Shown piece after piece: positions 1-13,171 of a stretch of DNA of 64,000 bases (within the stretch, counting starts at the first letter, position 1; each line of letters begins with the position of its first letter). The translations under genes were made by a program, and so were the position numbers. The stretch comes from Euleptes europaea (Eukaryota; Chordata; Lepidosauria; Squamata; Sphaerodactylidae), in contig NC_079312.1 in NCBI RefSeq assembly GCF_029931775.1, positions 10,981,821 to 11,045,820 on the forward strand. The letters run 5' to 3'. The notes below the pieces were generated by a model. It searched no databases and had not been told where the DNA came from. It was given only the letters and a program-made list of their open reading frames with translations.

Positions 1-182
1 AACAAAGAAGATGCTACTAGAGAATCAAGAAAGGGTTCCCTCAGTTCTATGATGATGATTTTCATTTATAGTCTGCCTTTCTCAGGGGGGCTCTAGATGC
101 CCCCTAAAAATGTAAAGATGAGCTAAGGGATTTCTTGGGGTGGTTTGTTGATTTTAAACATTTCCCAGGGTCTCCCTTATTA

Positions 183-266
183 AATGTCGGGATGTGACAT
201 GACCCCATGAATCAGTAATGACCTGATGCTCACACAGGGGACTACCTTTACCTTTTTACCTCTTAT
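183..266 (+). repeat. 3' end of a Sauria-type tRNA SINE
   Basis: This stretch matches, in opposite orientation, the 3' part of the complete SINE at 49367-49657. Shared elements are the block around GTGACRTSACCCCATG and the terminal CCTTTACCTTTTT. Only the tail is present, as expected for a 5'-truncated or decayed copy. Confidence 0.6.
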
Positions 267-269
267 TTG

Positions 270-860
270 CATCCCTGCTTGCTTTGTGCTCTGAAGTGAG
301 GGAGTTCTGTGGGGATCAATGTCCTCCTGCTCTGGGGGTAAAGGAAGGGGAGATAATTTGGGTATTGTATGTTTACTATTCCTCCCTCCCTGCCAAATCA
401 TTTGCCTCCAGGCCCCACAATTTCAGTTCTTGCTTTCTTGCAGCCAATGTACATCCTTCCACCAATCCCTCCCTTTGGGAGGGGTTTTGCTTTGAAATCT
501 GTTTTCGTGTTTGTGGGGTGGGGAGGGGACTCCTCATTTATTGCAACTTTGAATTTTAAAATTAAAAAAAAAACACCTATAACCTTATTAAAAATCTTTG
601 AGAACTCTCCCATTCAGCCCGGCAGCTGCAGCCACTGATCCACGGCAACTGCTCTTAAAAATGCCAACCGGAAGGAACTGTGGACAGCTCTTTGTTTGGT
701 CCCTCTTAAGGAGGGGGAAGAATCCACTTTGATGTGTCTTGGCCCCTCTAGGAAAGAGAGTCTGGGCAACTCCCTTGCTTTAACTCTTTAGGTGGCCCAA
801 GGACTCAACCACAGACAGGTCTTTGCTAACGGCTGCTGCACAAGAGCCTTTCTTTGTTTT
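270..860. other. Unassigned sequence
   Basis: No coding exon, splice-framed ORF or recognised repeat end was found here. There is a short A-rich run near 563. The open frames present are short, overlap on both strands and carry no motif. Confidence 0.5.
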
Positions 861-1017
861 GTTTTTTGGTGAAGATGCCAGGGAGTTAAGAAGAATTAAT
901 ACAAATCTACATAGCACTCCACCAAGGAATACCAGGGTTGCTGTGCAGAGGAAGGCACTGGCAAACCATCTCTGTTAGTCTCTTGCCATGAAAACCCCAA
1001 AAGGGGTCGCCATAGGT

Positions 1018-1877
1018 CAGTGGTGGCGAACCTATGGCACGGGTGCCAAAGGTGGCACTCAGAGCCCTCTCTGTGGGCACGCACGCCGTCGCCCCAGCAC
1101 AGAGTTCCCCTGAGTTCGTTCCCCCGGCTGAGGAGGCTGGGGACAAGCGGTGCCTTCCCGGCTCCTCCAGGAAGCACCGGACTCCTTCCCAATGCCTTCT
1201 CCATAGTCGCCGGCTGCACTCTCCGGAAGTGAAGACAACAACGAGCCTTCTGCCGAGAACTGGAAGAGGCGGAGCCAGGACTGGGCTGGACCAGGAGTGG
1301 GACGCCTGGGCAGCCGTCTGTGGTGGGCTGGTTGGTGACTGCAGCGCAGGGGGTTGGCGGTGAGGGTTGAACGGGGGCCCGCCTGGCGTTTGTGCTGGAG
1401 CCAAGCCCTTCCCTTAGCTCGGGTTTCCACTCTGCTCGTTCATGCAACCGAAGGTGCCTCTGAGCATGTGCAGAGGGCTGTCCCCACCATCAGCCCCCCC
1501 CCACATAACAGTCTTTTTTAATTCGTAAGAACAGTTGGAAAAAGAACCAGACTGAATGGTTGGGGGCTATGGTCCAGCTGCTTTCCTTCCCCCGCTCGGC
1601 CACCCATGCAGGGTTGCCAACCTCCAGGTAATAGCAGGAGATCTGCTATTTCAGTTCACCTGGAGAAAATGGCCACTTTGGCAATTGGACTCTATGGCAT
1701 TGAAGTCCCTCCCCAAACCCCACCATCCTCAGGCTCCGCTCCAAAAACCTCCCCCAGGTGGCAAAGAGGGACCTGGCAACCCCATGTGGACTCTAGCTGT
1801 GTTGGCACTTTGCGATAAATAAGTGGGTTTTGGGTCGCAGTTTGGGCACTCGGTCTCTAAAAGGTTCGCCATCAGTG
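1018..1877 (+). mobile_element. Non-autonomous hAT element with 8-bp TSD
   Basis: The element begins CAGTGGTGGCGAACC and ends GGTTCGCCATCAGTG, an imperfect terminal inverted repeat. It is flanked by the 8-bp direct repeat CCATAGGT (1010-1017 and 1878-1885), the hallmark of hAT insertion. No transposase frame is visible, so it was moved in trans. Related ends occur at 8278, 13175 and 45020. It carries a nested MITE at about 1611-1787. Confidence 0.8.
1611..1787 (+). mobile_element. MITE of the GGGTTGCCAACC family
   Basis: Begins CAGGGTTGCCAACCTCCAGG and ends GGGACCTGGCAACCC, so the termini are short inverted repeats. The body has the phrases GATCTCC and CACCTGGAGAAAATGG, which also occur at 3180-3345, 23400-23500, 27190-27260, 28080-28160 and 32750-32880. 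It sits inside the hAT element, so it is the younger of the two. Confidence 0.6.
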
Positions 1878-1989
1878 CCATAGGTCAACTGTGACTTGAC
1901 TGCACTTTACACACACATAGCACTTGAGGATGTGACATACATTATTTTGCCGTCACCTTATGACAACTCTGTAAGTAGGCTAGTATTTA

Positions 1990-2640
1990 GGGTTGTTCAA
2001 GACTTTCTATTCCTTGGCTCCACCATCAACCAAAAGGGAGACTGCAGCCAAGATGGCTCCACCATCAACCAAAAGGGAGACTGCAGCCAAGAAATAAGGA
2101 GGAGATTGAGACTGGGAAGGGCAGCCATGAAGGAGCTAGAAAAGATTTTGAAGTGTAAGGATGTGTCATTGGCCACCAAGATTAGATTAATTCATGCCAT
2201 CGTATTCCCTATTACTATGTATGGTTGTGAAAGCTGGACATTGAAGAAAGCTGATAGGAAGAAAATAGATTCCTTTGAAATGTGGTGTTGGAGGAGAGTG
2301 TTACGGATACCCTGGACTGCCAAGGAAACAAATCAGTAGGTTATAGACCAAATCAAGCCTGAACTGATCCTAGAAGCAAAAATGACTACACTGAGGCTGT
2401 CGTATTTTGGTCACATCATGAGATGACAAGAGTCACTGGAAAAGACAGTCATGTTAGGAAAAGTGGAGGGCAGCAGGAAAAGAGGAAGACCCAACAAGAG
2501 ATGGACTGACTCAATAAAGGAAGCCACAACCCTCAATTTGCAAGATCTGAGCAAGGCTGTCAAAGATACGACATTTTGGAGGACTTTGATTCATAGGGTC
2601 GCCATGAGTCAGAAGCGACTTGACGGCACTTAACACACAC
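1990..2640 (+). mobile_element. RTE-BovB LINE 3' end
   Basis: An open frame (about 1996-2336) encodes the C-terminal part of an RTE-type reverse transcriptase: LGSTINQKGDCSQ, KTRLIHAIVFP-like, MYGCESWT, FEMWCWRRVLRIPW. These are typical of BovB proteins after the RT domain. A stop then interrupts the frame, and a second open piece (2451-2633) continues with GKVEGSRKRGRP and HRVAMSQKRLDGT. The 3' end reads GACTTGACGGCACTT followed by an AC-rich tail. It is a dead 5'-truncated copy. Confidence 0.8.
2015..2092 (+). repeat. In-frame 39-bp tandem duplication in the BovB frame
   Basis: A 39-bp unit starting TGGCTCCACCATCAACC occurs twice back to back. Because 39 is divisible by three, it duplicates 13 residues (GSTINQKGDCSQ plus one) without breaking the frame. 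The BovB copy at 51205-51768 has one unit. Confidence 0.85.
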
Positions 2641-2879
2641 ACAAGCGCCAAGTGGTGGCTGGACAGCTCCTGGGATTACAAATGATCTCCAGGCGATAGA
2701 GATTCCCTTCAGTTACACTGTGAAGATGTTTGTGTGGTGGTGGCAGCTGCTGCCAAAGCAATTTTTAAAAAATCTGCCCAGCCAATCAGCTCTCCAATGG
2801 CCAAGAAAGGGGTTGGTGGGTGCTATGTAGGTTTGCCAGATTCCCTCTGGCCACTGGTGGGGGATGAAGGGGATAGGGT

Positions 2880-3350
2880 TGCCAGATCCAAGTTGGGAAA
2901 CTTCTGGAGATTTGGGAATGGAGCCTGGGGAGGACAGGGACCTCAGTGGGTCCAAAACCATACTGCTGAAATCTGCTTCCTGCAACTGACCCATGGGGCT
3001 CTGGCCTGTGAATGTGCCAGCCGCTGCCTTTCCGGGTACTGCAGGTCTCTTGGCTGTAACTGCTGTTACTAAATCTGTTAAGAGGTTTGTTTGGGGAATG
3101 TTTTCATACCCCACAATATCCATACATTACAGTCGTTGTGCCTCCTTGCTCTTTCCTGTCCTTTGTCACAGCCTCAAGGTGGGGTTTGGAGATCCCCCAG
3201 AATTACAACTGATCTCCAGACTACAGAGATCAGTTTCCCTGGAGAAAAATGGCTGCTTTGGTGGGTGCACTCTATGGCATTATACCCGGGTGAGATTCCC
3301 TCCCTCCCCAAACCTACCTTTCCCCAGGCTCCACCCCATATGGTGGTCTA
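2880..3350. mobile_element. GGGTTGCCA-family MITE copies
   Basis: The segment starts with AGGGTTGCCAGATCC and has the family phrases GATCTCCAGACTACAGAGATC and CCCTGGAGAAAAATGGC, then a CCCCAGGCTCCACCCC end. At least one and probably two diverged copies are present. No coding capacity is seen. Confidence 0.5.
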
Positions 3351-3704
3351 GGTCAAAGGTGGGCATAAGATCACTCATAAATGATCACTCAGACCAGTCA
3401 CTCCCCAAACAACTAGTCACTCTCCAAACATGAACACATGAAGGTTCCTTATACTGACAGCTGGCCCATCAGTCTTGTCCACCCTCCAAAGCATCCATTT
3501 CCTTCAGGGGAACTGATCTCTTTAGTCCAGAACTGAGCTACCCTTCCTGGATTCCTCTGCCCTCTTCACCGTTGGAGCTGTCTGTTCTCTTCTTTTGATC
3601 AGGCCGTTGTTCCCTGAATGGAGTGGATGCGTCTGGAGTCTCAGCTGTGACCATTCTGCCTTGAGTGACTCTGCTAGGAATTTAGCCTCTTGACCGAGTC
3701 TAGA

Positions 3705-4453
3705 TGTCATGGACTCACCTGATTCTGTGAGGTCAGAGGGTGAACTAGAGCACTTAGCAATCTCGCCAGAGAATGCAGCCTACACGTCTCCTGAACCAGC
3801 TGCTAGATCAAAGGAGGCGACAACGCCAAGTCAGGCGAAGACCCCCTCGGGAAGCCAGCTATCAGAAGGAGAGGATTCCTGCCCAGGAGCTCGCAGGAGG
3901 AAAAGATTGAGAGCTCTAATGAGTGAAAGACGGAGGTCTGCGAGCCTTCTGGTGAGGCGAGAGACTGCAGCTGTGGAAGATGAAAGTGAGTGATGGCCAG
4001 ACCAGCCTCGCTCTGAGAATCAGCTGGATTTAAGGAACTGAAGAAAGGAACCAAAGCGTGGAAGCAATGTGCTGATCTCTGGTCTCAGTGACGCTACACC
4101 TCGGTATCTCTCGCCTGCTTTTGACCTGGACTGCCTTTGGATAACGATGGACTGCCTTGCCAGTGACCCTGACCTTGGACTGCCTAATTGACAACTCTGC
4201 TGCCTCGACTCTGATAAGTACCAGCCACAGCCTGACTTCTGGAATTGTTTATCGGACTTTGCATTCCCCGCTGTCTTCCTGCTTAGTGCAGCCTGCCAGC
4301 TGCAGAAGCCTCCAGCTTCGGTTTCCTCCTTGGCTTCTGGCCACTCCCTTCCTTGCTCCCTATGCACTGTGCTGCAGTAGCAGCCCAGCCTGCCTGCCCG
4401 GCGAGTACACTAGACCTCTTACAGTATTGCTCCCAGCTTTGCTGACACACACA
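3705..4453 (+). mobile_element. Solo LTR, Ty3/Gypsy-like (fossil)
   Basis: It begins TGTCATGG, like the LTR bounded by a TSD at 18066-18678 (read on minus), and shows similar organisation: an acidic then arginine-rich short frame near its 5' end, followed by non-coding sequence. The right end is approximate. No internal region adjoins it, so it is a solo LTR fossil. Confidence 0.5.
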
Positions 4454-4576
4454 ACCCCCCTCACTGTGTTAAGGTGTGCGTCCAAAAAGGGGAATAGGGC
4501 TGTACTGGAACAAAATGGTTCCGAAAGATACTTGGGTAAAGAGTTCGAGACTGTGGTCTACACTGCTGTGTACAGG

Positions 4577-4785
4577 ATGGGCTGTAGCTCAGTGGTAGAG
4601 CATCTGCTTGGCATGCAGAAGGTCCCAGGTTCAATCCCCGGCATCTCCAGTTAAAGGGACTAGGCAAGTAGGTGAAAGACTTCTCTGCCTGAGACCCTGG
4701 AGAGCCGCTGCTGGTCTGAGTAGACAATACTGACTTGGATGGACCAAGGGTCTGATTCAGTATAAGGCAGCTTCATGTGTATAGT
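4577..4785 (+). repeat. tRNA-derived SINE
   Basis: The head carries tRNA-like pol III boxes: A-box-like TAGCTCAGTGG and B-box-like GGTTCAATCCC. The body contains GAGACCCTGGAGAGCC and the tail AGTATAAGGCAGCTTCATG. A second copy lies at 39556-39755 and a tail-only piece at about 3425-3480 (minus). It is not a functional tRNA gene, since the second half does not fold as one. Confidence 0.75.
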
Positions 4786-4789
4786 TCAT

Positions 4790-5370
4790 ACTGCCTGCTG
4801 CCCTAAGTAGGATACTACTACTGGGTAACTTTTGCATGGTTTAACATGGCATATTAATACTTTGCTTCCGTTCTGTTTTCAGATTTCTGGTTGTTTCCAG
4901 ATTTAAACAAACCTAGTCCTACAGCGTTGTTTAACTGGATGTTCCATCCTGTTGTCTGTATCAACTCATGGTCAGTCATCCACCTTGAGTCCCTGTGAGA
5001 AAAACTAATTATAAATAACAAATAAATAAATATTGGCCAATGGACATTACTTAAGGTGCTCATTCACATTCAGAGAGGCATGTTTAAACAAATTTTTAAA
5101 TGGAGAGACTGGAGCACCTTTCTCACCCGGCACCCACGAATTTAAGCATGCTCAAGAAGGTCATCCAGTGGGTTCGACATCCCTTTCTATCTTACTCGGA
5201 AAAGTTGCTTTGTGTTAATGCCCCTCCACGTTCTGCTCCCATACCTGAAACAGAAGTGGGGATCCCAGAAAGTCTGATGAGAAAAGGAAGGGAGGTTGGG
5301 AGGGTTCAAAAAGTTGGGGCAATCTGGGTGGATTTCGAGGGTATCCTTGATCACATCCTGTGCCCGCAAA
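4790..5370. other. Unassigned intergenic sequence
   Basis: No gene or clear transposon end was found, apart from an AATAAATAAATA run near 5020 that resembles a LINE or SINE tail. The segment lies just 3' (on the minus strand) of the decayed SCAN exon. Confidence 0.4.
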
Positions 5371-5393
5371 CTACCTAGATGAAATCCTCGCAC

Positions 5394-5935
5394 CTGCTGG
5401 TCCTGATTCTTGTCCTCTGCCCGGCTCAGGAGGAAGCCTTCTGCCAGGGCCACCACCTGGGAACTGGACTCTGGCCCTCATCCTCTGACCCACCTCTCCA
5501 TCTCCGGAGGCAGGATGGCCAGGAACTGCTCCAGGATCACCAGGTCCAACATCTCCTTCCTGCTGTTCCTTTCTGGCTTCAGTTACTGATTGCAAAGATG
5601 GTGGAACTGGCTGTAAACCTCTGGCAGCTCCTTGGCCGCCAGGTAGCGGAACTGCCTGAATGGCCAGTATTGCAAATCTGGAGGATGTTGTTCTCTCCGT
5701 GACTCTTCTGCAGGGTTCCTTCCCAGAGTTCCCTTCTGCTCCCAACCTCAGTGGCAACAAGGGCCTTTTCTTGCTTCCAGATCAGCGGAATCTGGCTCGC
5801 CGCTCATCCTCGCTTCCTCTCCAAACAGCCTCCACTTGCACCAGAAGATCACCTCCATTCCCTGCCAGATTCTTCTGTATAGACATGAGCCAGTTCTATA
5901 CCTTCTGCAAAGCCAAGATGGATTTTTTGGTCTGT
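5394..5935 (-). pseudogene. Decayed SCAN-domain exon
   Basis: Read on the minus strand, about 5680-5394 encodes a SCAN domain: [47 protein letters not shown] domains are host dimerisation domains at the N-terminus of C2H2 proteins. Two in-frame stops interrupt the domain, one in place of the usual Trp after HLCNQ and one in the loop before GPES. A donor-like CAG/GTGCG ends the exon at 5394. No matching finger exon lies downstream. It is an independent, older relative of the exon at 40057-40782. Confidence 0.7.
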
Positions 5936-6094
5936 TAGTCTTTAAGGTGCCCCCAGGTTTTTCTGTTACAATGGGGCACTTCTGGCTGGATTGTTCAGCT
6001 AATTACCAAGCATAAATGACCTGAAATTAGTGGCTGGGTAGGAGGAGAGAGCAAGCGTTGGTTAGAATGTAGGCAGGATCTCGGAAACCCAGGT

Positions 6095-6432
6095 TCAAAT
6101 CCCCACTCTGCCAGTGAAGCTTGCCAGCGTGGTGAAGTAACCGAGCAGCGGTTTGGAACGGTGGACTCTGATCTGGAGAACCGGATTTGATTCCCCACTC
6201 CTCTACATGAGTGGCAGATGCTAACCTGGTGAACCAGGTTGGTTTCCCCACTCCTACACATGAAGCCAGTTGGGTGACCTTGCGCTAGTCACAGTTCTAT
6301 TAAGAGCTCTCTCAGCCCCATCTACCTCACAGGGTGTCTGTTGTGGGAAGGGAATGTGATTGTAAGCCTGTTTGATTCTGCCTTAAGTGATAGAGAAAGT
6401 CAGCATATAAAAATCAACTCTTCTTTTTCTAG
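6095..6432 (+). repeat. tRNA-derived SINE with GCATATAAAAATC tail
   Basis: This family is abundant here. The head reads GAGCAGCGGTTTGGAACGG and GGATTTGATTCCCC (B-box-like), the middle GTGACCTTGCGCTAGTCAC, and the tail AGAGAAAGTCAGCATATAAA followed by CAACTCTTCTT. Other copies lie at 6826-7796, 20987-21262, 22920-23228, 33011-33330 and 46287-47262. Confidence 0.75.
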
Positions 6433-6825
6433 GTGATCTCAGGCCAGTCACACCCTCTAAGGTGAATCTTCCTTTCAGGGTTGTTGTGAGGTTCAAGTGG
6501 AGAAGGGGAGAGTGTGGTAAGTGGCTTTGGATCCCTGTTGGAGAGAAAAGTGGGGTACAAATGAGGTAAATGGAGAAATGAAGGCGAAGACCATGTTCAA
6601 GAGAACAGCAGCAGCCCACAGAGATTAAATTATTAGCGACTGCACAGATTGCCAGTTTTTTTCTGACCTCGTTCCAGACAGCAAGCAGAAAGACTTTCTA
6701 AAAAAGGCCATCCTCTGGTCAATAAAACTGTCACTGAACTATAAACCAAATATTCCTGCAGCAGTCACCAACCAGAGAACTCCATTCAGAACCAGGAATG
6801 GGGTGCCACTTTACAAAGGAGGAGG

Positions 6826-7796
6826 AGGAGCAGCAGTTGGTTTTTATACCCCACTTTTTCTCTACCTTTATGGAGTCTCAAAGTGACGTACAATCGCCTT
6901 CCCTTCTCCTCCTTACAACAGGCACCTTGTGAGGTAGGTGGGTCTGAGAGAGTTCTGAGAGAACTGTGACTGGCCCAAGGTCATGGTCAAGCCTGAGCCG
7001 TCTCCAGGACTTGTTTGTAGAGGGACCGAGCTTGGGTCAGTAAACCCAAAAAAACCCACAGCATTTTAAAAAGCTGAAAAGGCTTTGTTAAGAAAATTCA
7101 AGATTATTGATTAACACACAGGTTACAGTTTAAGGCACACTGGCAAAAAAATAAAAATAAAGTCTGAGCTAATCAGAGTACTTACTAACTGTTACTTAGC
7201 ACGACTTCTATCTCACTGCTTAAGCTGGTTCAGATGTCAGCCTGACAGGCTGTGCACAAAGCATTGCAAGGTCTACGCGTTACTTTGAGGTGCTGCATAT
7301 TGTCCCAAGCGAGAAGAAGGCAAAGCAAGTAAAGAAAGAAGGAAACCACCATAAGGCCTAATTGCACTTATGGATTTCTGAACCCAGGTCAGATGACCCT
7401 TCTCTCCCAATCAGAATATTAGTCGGTGAGAAACCTCTAGTTGGTTCTGACCGGCACTCTTCCCAAGCACAGAGGAGTGAATGCTTCCCAACTTTCTCAC
7501 AGGTGCACTGAGACTCCCAATTAGGCTGGAATGTAAGTGTCCTTGAGCAGCTATCTGCCAGCCTAACAAGCTGCAGGTGCAAGCTGTTAAATCTCTGTGA
7601 ACTGAGCCTCTGGAAAATCACTGAAGCTCACACTTAACATTTCAAAATGGAGAACAAAACTTTGGTCAAGCACACCACATGGCTTTTCTGTCTTGACAGT
7701 CACCCAGCAGGCTTCATGTGGAGGAGTTGGAAGCGAACCCGGTTCATCAGATTAGAGCCCACCACTCTTACCCTCTATGCCATGCTGGCTCACAAA
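6826..7796 (-). repeat. Same SINE family, split by an LTR
   Basis: The tail half (6826-6983) and head half (7699-7796) are on the minus strand and become contiguous when the LTR at 6984-7698 is ignored. The rejoined sequence CCAAGGTCACCCAGC is the normal SINE sequence seen at 21132-21146. Confidence 0.75.
6984..7698 (-). mobile_element. Solo LTR of the TGTCAAGACAG family (fossil)
   Basis: On the minus strand it begins TGTCAAGACAGAAAAGC and ends CA, with the 4-bp direct repeat GTCA on both sides (6980-6983 and 7699-7702) inside a SINE. Its body is a diverged relative of the LTRs at 9630-10636, 43327-43942 and 61554-62205 (shared phrases GAACCCAGGTCAGATGACC and AACAAGCTGCAGGTG). It is an LTR retroelement fossil without internal region. 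Confidence 0.75.
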
Positions 7797-8271
7797 AGGA
7801 TTATGAAGTTCTAACCGGCACTTTCTCGCTCCTGCTGCAGACAACTGGAGGAGATTCAAACATCAACTTGACTTGCTCGTGAGCCAGGCACGAGCCAAAG
7901 AGGCAGGAAGTCCTAATTTTGAAGCTTGCAGGACCACAGCCCGCTAATTTGTTTCATATCTGTTCACTAGCTCTGCATGCTCCCTCTTCACAGGAGGCAG
8001 AGTCCAGTAGTCATTACTTTTGCCTTCTTGCTGTTCAGCTGTAATCCTGCTTTGGCACATTCTTCTTCTTACAAAGGGATATTGTAGCCCTAATGGATAT
8101 AGAAGATAGCTGACACTGGCCATTGGTTTTCCAAGGGGAGGACAGATATTTAGGGATGGAAAAACATCAGATCAGTAATCTGTCTAGTCCAGCAAACCAT
8201 TTCACACAGTGGCCAAACAGTTCCTCTGGAGGATCAACAACAAAGTAAACTGGACCTGATCCCACCGCTAA

Positions 8272-9625
8272 CACCATATTGGCGAACCTATGGCACACGT
8301 GCTGGACTTGCCACGTGGAGCCATCTCTGTGGGCACACCGGCAGCGCCCCCCTTCCCCGACTCCCCGCCACCCAGCTGGCCGGCGGGGGATCGAAGCGCT
8401 TCCCGCCCCTTCCACCTTCGCCGAACTTCCAAGGGACCTCCCGTTTTCCAGCCCCGCCCCTTTCCTCTCCAGCGGGTGGTCTGGTCGGGGGGCCCGTCTG
8501 GTGTCCGTCCGGGCACGTCTTCCTGCCAGCTGGCCCGAGAGCTACCTCCCCCCGGGGCCTCCTCTAGAGTGCCGCGCTTTGGCTCCCCTCTCCCTTGTTG
8601 TAAGGGCTGCCTGGTGCTGGAGCCGTCGGTGTCTGCGCGCCGGCCCACTGGGGCGTTGCCCTGCCCTGGGTCGCTCCTGGCCTCGCCTCTCAGCCCCGGC
8701 ATGCTGGCCAGGAGAATGCCTTTCCGGCCCGCCCTCCTGTCGGGGATGGCTGTCGGGGGGCCCGTCGCTCGGTCCTCCCTGCTCGGCCCGGCACCGCAGC
8801 TTGGCTCCACTCAGATGCACAGTTTCCCCATCCAGATTCTCAAAACTCTGCATGGGGGTTATTGGCCATTTGTGAATGGGAGGTTTTGCCTTGGATTTGC
8901 CACTCAGATGCACTTTTTCCCCATCCAGATTCTCAAAACTCTGCATGGGGGTTATTGGCCATTTATGAATGGGAGGTTTTGCCTTGGACTTGCCACTCAG
9001 AAGCACAACTCAACAATTAGCCCCCCTGCAGAGTTTTGAGAATGCAGATGGGGAAAATGTACAGAGTTTGTCAGTCATTGTCATGATTTAATTTTATGGA
9101 TGCCTTACTTACTTTTTTCCCTCCTCAGAGGCCATATCTACCCACTGGCTTTCTTGGTGGTAGATCTGGACTCCAAGGAGGGGAAAAAAGTACCCCTTCA
9201 GAGGCCAGGTCTACCAATTGGCTTCTATGGGCCTCCGGAGGCCAGGTCTACTGCCAAGAAAGCCAATGGGTAGACCTGGCCTCCCATTGGGACTCAGCCG
9301 GAGGCCAGGTCTACCAATAGGCTTTTATGGCTGTAGACCAGGCCTCCAGGTGAGGACTCCGGACGGGAAGGGGGAAATGGCAGGGACTTACAATTTAATT
9401 TTTATCAATAAATAAGATCATTATTAAGTATGATATCAAGTTTTATTCAGTGTACCTACTTATAGTTTTAGTTTAAGAAATTTGGCTCTCAAAAGAAATC
9501 TCAATCATTGTACTGTTGATATTTGGCTCTGTTGACTAATGAGTTTGCCGAACAATGGCCTAGGGCTGTGCCGTGTTGCCGTGGTGCGCATTGGCACTCG
9601 GCGATAAATAAGTGGGTTTTGGGTT
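8272..9625 (-). mobile_element. GC-rich hAT-like element (left copy)
   Basis: The 8278 end reads GGCGAACCTATGGCAC, the same terminus as the hAT elements at 1018 and 13175. The far end near 9600 has the phrase GCGATAAATAAGTGGGTTTTGGGT, also found just inside the right end at 1812-1838. The element lies between LTR A (9630-10636) and the primer-binding-like sequence at about 8245-8270, so it inserted at the LTR/internal junction. The right-arm equivalent is 43943-45033. The GC-rich interior yields long spurious frames on both strands. Confidence 0.6.
8812..9045. repeat. 93-bp minisatellite, left copy
   Basis: About 2.3 units of a 93-bp repeat containing ATTCTCAAAACTCTGCATGG. The mirror locus at 44015-44352 has about 3.6 units, so copy number changed after the inverted duplication. 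The unit is 31 codons long, which keeps meaningless frames open. Confidence 0.85.
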
Positions 9626-9629
9626 GCAG

Positions 9630-10636
9630 TGCTGTGTACCACTAGAGTAACGGAAACTGTCTGCGTTAGACAGACCTTTAAGCTTAAAAACCTTTATGGA
9701 TACAAAAAATTCAAAAGGGAGATTAAAATACAAATTACATAGTCAATAGGCAAGTGGCAATAACAAGACAATAAATCTAGCTGGCTACGTATGACTTACT
9801 AAAATGTTACATAATAGATGGATCTTAAAAGCTAAAAAAGATATTGTCAAGGAACAGAGTGACATGCAGTAATTGAAGCATAGAAAAGGTTTAGCTACTG
9901 TAATGCCTAGCCAAAGTTTTGAAAAATGAACCCAGGTCAGATGACCCACAACTCCCAATCAAGTTGAACTTCTCGGAGGGGTCTCTAGGTGGTTCAAACT
10001 AGTCTGAGGTCTAATGATATTCTCAGAGAAAAAGTGATCCCACCCCTCCCATCTTCTCACAGATGTGCTGGTTTAACTAATTAGGATGGTCTGAGCTAGT
10101 GACCTTCAAAGCTCGGCTTGTTAGCATAACAAGCTACAGGTGATGTTTGTGAGAACACAATGATCTGGGCCTGTGGAAAAATACTGAGTGCTGAATCTTA
10201 GACACACAACATGGTGACGCGCGCAGCTGAGCTGGAATGCAGGAGTATACCTGGCACCAATTCAGTCCACACCAGGACAGCTTTATACAATTTATTTACA
10301 ATATTTACACAGTCAGGATACAGTTCTCTCCAACAAACTGCTCCGCCAAACATCTATTTTCTCTCCACCATGTATCTGCACGTAGTTCACGGACTTATAT
10401 ACATTTACATCCATACAATTGACTAATCACATACATTTGCTGTGTCACTGAATCATCCTGGAAATTCCCTTCTCAGGCTGCTCACGGCACCTAAACCGGT
10501 TCTGGCTGGCTTAGTCACATCACTAGTTGTCACTTTAGATCAGTCTAATCTACTGTTCAAACTGCTGACTAATTACACATTACATATGTTGTCAGAGTGA
10601 GGTGGCAAAGAACAAAATTGCTTTTCTGTCTTGACG
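9630..10636 (-). mobile_element. LTR A, TGTCAAGACAG family (fossil, interrupted)
   Basis: Mirror of LTR B at 43327-43942. It starts about 227 bp past the ancestral stop of the finger exon and is interrupted by a second LTR-like element (10209-10595) that the right arm lacks. The 3' boundary is near CCGTTACTCTAGTGGTACAC. No intact internal region follows. It is an old Ty3/Gypsy-type fossil, older than the inverted duplication. Confidence 0.7.
10209..10595 (-). mobile_element. LTR-like insertion within LTR A (fossil)
   Basis: On the minus strand it begins TGACAACATATG and ends GCGCGTCA. It includes TATATAAGTCCGTG (TATA-like) and, further on, AATAAATTGTATAAAG (polyadenylation signal-like). The right-arm locus near 43370 lacks it, so it inserted after the palindrome formed. 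I could not define a clear target duplication. Confidence 0.5.
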
Positions 10637-10862
10637 GGAAAGACAAAAAGGAAGGAAATGGGTCTTGTCAAGGGCAGCTACCATTAGACAGGTCAGGGCT
10701 ACATACGCGTTAAACACAAGGTAAACAGCAGGGCTACATATTGGCAGGTCAGCCACTTCAACTGGTTTCCTGCATGCTGATTGGATGGCTCTTTGCCAGT
10801 GTAAATGTTCTAGGGTATGGTAACACTTTGATTCTGACAGAACCCCTTTAAACACTCCTAAC

Positions 10863-12755
<1,893 letters not shown>

Positions 12756-12845
12756 CTGCATAAGAGACACAGAAATGAAGTAAGAATGAACAAACCCCAA
12801 ATACCAGTTCTTGTTCAGAATAAAAAAGGTTGTGAGCAACAATGG

Positions 12846-13165
12846 TGTTTGACAGGAGGCTAGATCTGACAGCTAGCCAGGGCATGACTACGCTAGCCTT
12901 TCTTGGAAAGGTGACTCAAACCAGTTCTAGCCAGGTGATGCAACTCCGCTGCAACAGTGACTCAGCATTGTGCTGATTGGCTGAGCATTATATAAATGTG
13001 GTGAGCTGACAAAGCTCTCTCTCTTCGCAGAAAACCAATTGCTAGCCAGAACTTTTTACAGACAGATTGCTAATGCTAAACTAAGGACTGTGTAACTGAA
13101 CTCTGACTTTGTATTTACGACTTTGATTTGGTAACTATATCTTACTCAGTAAGTAGACTGTATAT
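12846..13165 (+). other. TATA-containing LTR-like segment (possible solo LTR)
   Basis: Contains CTGATTGGCTGAGC (CCAAT-like, inverted), then GCATTATATAAATGTGG (TATA-like), followed by pyrimidine-rich and T-rich sequence. This layout resembles a retroelement LTR or promoter. The mirror arm has no equivalent, so it is a private insertion. Ends are not secure. Confidence 0.35.
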
Positions 13166-13171
13166 AGCCGT

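Larger units (their letters stand above)
865..1915 (+). repeat. BovB-tailed SINE, split by a hAT element
   Basis: The left part (about 865-1009) and right part (1886-1915) form one repeat when the inserted hAT element at 1018-1877 is ignored. The join restores a tail of the GGTCGCCATAGGTC...CTTGACTGCACTTTACACACAC type. The same tail ends the BovB LINE fragment at 2600-2640, so the repeat probably used the RTE-BovB machinery. Confidence 0.6.

Noticed and set aside
896-1447. 183-codon minus-strand frame and its overlapping neighbours
   Set aside because: It covers the non-autonomous hAT element and the adjoining SINE. Frames are open on both strands and no protein family is recognised.
4577-4650. 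Functional tRNA gene
   Set aside because: The pol III boxes belong to a SINE head. The sequence runs into the SINE body and recurs at 39556 with the same body.
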